Assembly: GCA_002747515.1 (NCBI GenBank)
Contig: PDPP01000004.1
Coordinates: 1 to 39,587, forward strand
DNA: 39,587 nucleotides
Source: Candidatus Moraniibacteriota bacterium
GTDB taxonomy: Bacteria; Patescibacteriota; Minisyncoccia; Moranbacterales; GCA-2747515
Direction: 5' to 3'
In this document: positions 38,557-39,587 of the stretch, piece by piece
How positions within the stretch are numbered: position 1 is the first letter of the stretch
Layout: each line of letters begins with the position of its first letter
Made by a program: the position numbers and the translations under genes
Notes under the pieces: generated by a model
Told to the model about the DNA's origin: nothing
Database searches by the model: none
What the model saw: only the letters and a program-made list of their open reading frames with translations

Positions 38557-39063
38557 ATGGATTACAAAGAGAGTGGTTTTGCATGTGAGAAGGCGATTGC
38601 ATTTTTGCATCGTTATATGATTACTGATGGTCAGAATAAACCAGTGCTTTTTCATAGTGTGCGTGTGGGCACAGATCTTTTTTGTCGTGGTTATGAAAAG
38701 GATATTGTGATTGCGGGATTTTTGCATGATGTTTTGGAAGATGGTGCACATGTCACGGCAGAAATGCTTACAGCGGAATTTGGTCTACAAGTTGCATGTA
38801 TTGTACAAGCGAATACAAAAGATCAAAAGATTACGGATAAAAACACGCAAAGAGAAGATATGATTAAACGATGCATTGCAACAGGTGAAGCAGCAACAAT
38901 TGTAAAAGCAGGCGATGTTTTGGATAACATGATGTACTACACCATGACAAGAGACCATCAACAATTGTCACGTCATTGTTTATTGACTGCGAGGTTGTTA
39001 TTACAAAAATTGCCAGACACATATACAGACGTCATTTTTACACGACTGAAGAAAAAATGCTGA
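38557..39063 (+). CDS. HD-domain phosphohydrolase, alarmone-hydrolase-like
   Basis: This 168-aa protein is a single HD domain. H33 (LFHSVRVG), HDVLED (57-62) and KAGDVLDNM (about 124-132) match the metal and substrate residues of the hydrolase half of Rel/SpoT (HDVPED and KLADRLHNM in the Rel of this window). It has no synthetase, TGS or ACT part. This size and motif set fit small alarmone hydrolases (MESH1/SAH type), but other nucleotide phosphohydrolases share the fold, so the substrate is inferred. The ATG at 38557 follows from the domain start and the nearby promoter; an in-frame ATG at 38491 would start before the promoter. speD follows 206 nt later. Confidence 0.85.
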   Translation: MDYKESGFACEKAIAFLHRYMITDGQNKPVLFHSVRVGTDLFCRGYEKDIVIAGFLHDVLEDGAHVTAEMLTAEFGLQVACIVQANTKDQKITDKNTQREDMIKRCIATGEAATIVKAGDVLDNMMYYTMTRDHQQLSRHCLLTARLLLQKLPDTYTDVIFTRLKKKC

Positions 39064-39190
39064 GAACAAATGCAATTGATGTGTATAACTTGTAATGTTT
39101 TTTACAGATATTTCCCCATAATTTCCGTATTTTTCTTTACGGCAATTGTGTATTTTTCAAGCAGAAAAATAGAAAAAGTATGTAGTAGTA

Positions 39191-39219
39191 TTGATATTTT
39201 CCATTAGTTTTTTTATAAT
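39191..39219 (+). promoter_or_regulatory. Promoter of speD
   Basis: TTGATA (39191-39196) and a perfect TATAAT (39214-39219) are 17 bp apart. The leader would be about 45 nt and includes a small hairpin, GTTTAT-ACTGTA-ATAAAC (39247-39264), five bases before the ATG. No Shine-Dalgarno is seen. Confidence 0.7.
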
Positions 39220-39269
39220 TAAAGACAAGGAAAAAAGCGTAATAGTGTTTATACTGTAATAAACAATAT

Positions 39270-39587
39270 ATGCGAGAAAAAACTATTAGATTGTTTGAAT
39301 TTGATCTCAAAACCTATGTTCAGGGTGTGTGGGACAAAAATATTCCCATTGTGAGACATGTTGTTATTGAAGGTGTAGGAATTAAGGGGGAAAAACTAAA
39401 AAAACCAAATCTTGAGAACTCATGTGAAGAGATAATAAAAGGCCTAAAGTTGAATGTAGTGAATAAATTTTTTCACGAATTTCAACCTCAGGGCCTTTCT
39501 TTGGTTTATATCCTTGAAGAAAGTCATTTTGCAATTCATTCATGGCCAGAAAAAGGATATATACATATTGATATTGTAACGTGCTCG
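39270..39587 (+). CDS. speD: S-adenosylmethionine decarboxylase proenzyme (3' partial)
   Basis: Makes the aminopropyl donor for spermidine by decarboxylating S-adenosylmethionine, using a pyruvoyl group formed by self-cleavage at a serine. The window ends after 106 codons. LEESHFAIHSWPE gives the cleavage site Glu-Ser with S85 as pyruvoyl precursor. H90 and C105 (in DIVTCS) lie +5 and +20 from it, exactly the spacing of Ser63, His68 and Cys83 in the Thermotoga enzyme. The N-terminal part is about 20 residues longer than in that enzyme. The gene is cut by the window edge, and whether speE (spermidine synthase) follows cannot be seen. Confidence 0.93.
   Translation, partial: MREKTIRLFEFDLKTYVQGVWDKNIPIVRHVVIEGVGIKGEKLKKPNLENSCEEIIKGLKLNVVNKFFHEFQPQGLSLVYILEESHFAIHSWPEKGYIHIDIVTCS

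Noticed and set aside
1..39587. Recoding of TGA (as in Gracilibacteria/Absconditabacteria)
   Set aside because: TGA ends scpB, the GT2 glycosyltransferase and others at the expected family ends, and Trp is encoded by TGG, so the standard bacterial code is used.
1..39587. Insertion sequences, integrases, phage genes or toxin-antitoxin pairs
   Set aside because: No transposase, integrase, phage structural operon or toxin-antitoxin pair was recognisable; the baseplate-J-like gene is a chromosomal membrane protein.

Overview
The window looks like a piece of a Candidate Phyla Radiation (Patescibacteria) chromosome, most likely a Parcubacteria-like lineage. The reasons are the low GC (often 25-38% by eye), short core enzymes missing C-terminal modules (a Rel of about 500 aa without ACT/RRM, a ValRS of 708 aa without the coiled-coil arm, a Pgk of 356 aa), tRNAs without encoded CCA, few Shine-Dalgarno sites, and several membrane protein types that I know mainly from this group. 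The code is standard: TAA, TAG and TGA all end clear genes and Trp is TGG. The exact lineage cannot be settled from the sequence alone.

Layout. 1-96 is the tail of a secreted beta-rich protein, followed by a terminator and tRNA-Leu(CAA) on the minus strand. 407-2175 is parA-parB. 2382-6263 holds an anchored hypothetical protein, a bifunctional-type rel (minus strand) and rarA. 6494-10048 is scpA-scpB-DD-carboxypeptidase-mraY, and 10068-13507 is pgk-eno-PfkB kinase. 13514-16983 is a two-gene unit of an FtsA/PilM-like ATPase and a Q-rich baseplate-J-like membrane protein. 17079-20449 encodes an MFS transporter, a secreted beta protein that is a paralogue of the one cut at position 1, and a DUF916-like membrane-anchored surface protein. 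20514-22865 (minus) is a PP2C-like/transmembrane/propeller-like protein. 23011-24710 is an HTH plus nucleotidyltransferase-like regulator and rmuC. 24703-31310 is a surface-polysaccharide block: GT2 glycosyltransferase, TagO/WecA-like phosphoglycosyltransferase, DUF192 protein and a Wzy/WaaL-like ligase with TPR and LytR_C domains. Then come tRNA-Lys(CTT) and tRNA-Arg(TCT), followed on the minus strand by VanW, Hsp20, a PrsW-like membrane protein, valS and a Nudix hydrolase. 37064-39587 is accessory: an amidohydrolase stub, a Cys-rich mini-protein, a GNAT acetyltransferase, an HD-only alarmone-hydrolase-like protein and the start of speD.

How it works together. Chromosome segregation and condensation (ParAB, ScpAB), fork maintenance (RarA, RmuC), cell-wall synthesis and trimming (MraY, DD-carboxypeptidase, VanW), lower glycolysis (Pgk, Eno) and envelope decoration fit a small host-associated cell that invests heavily in its surface. 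The most interesting leads are a possible WxL-like secreted-protein/anchor pair, the FtsA/PilM plus Q-rich baseplate-J pair, two apparently leaderless promoters with identical geometry (scpA, mraY), a hairpin that encloses the vanW start codon, a 14-bp tandem repeat over the hsp20 -35 box, and a TagO-like enzyme with Thr where the family has a metal-binding Asp.
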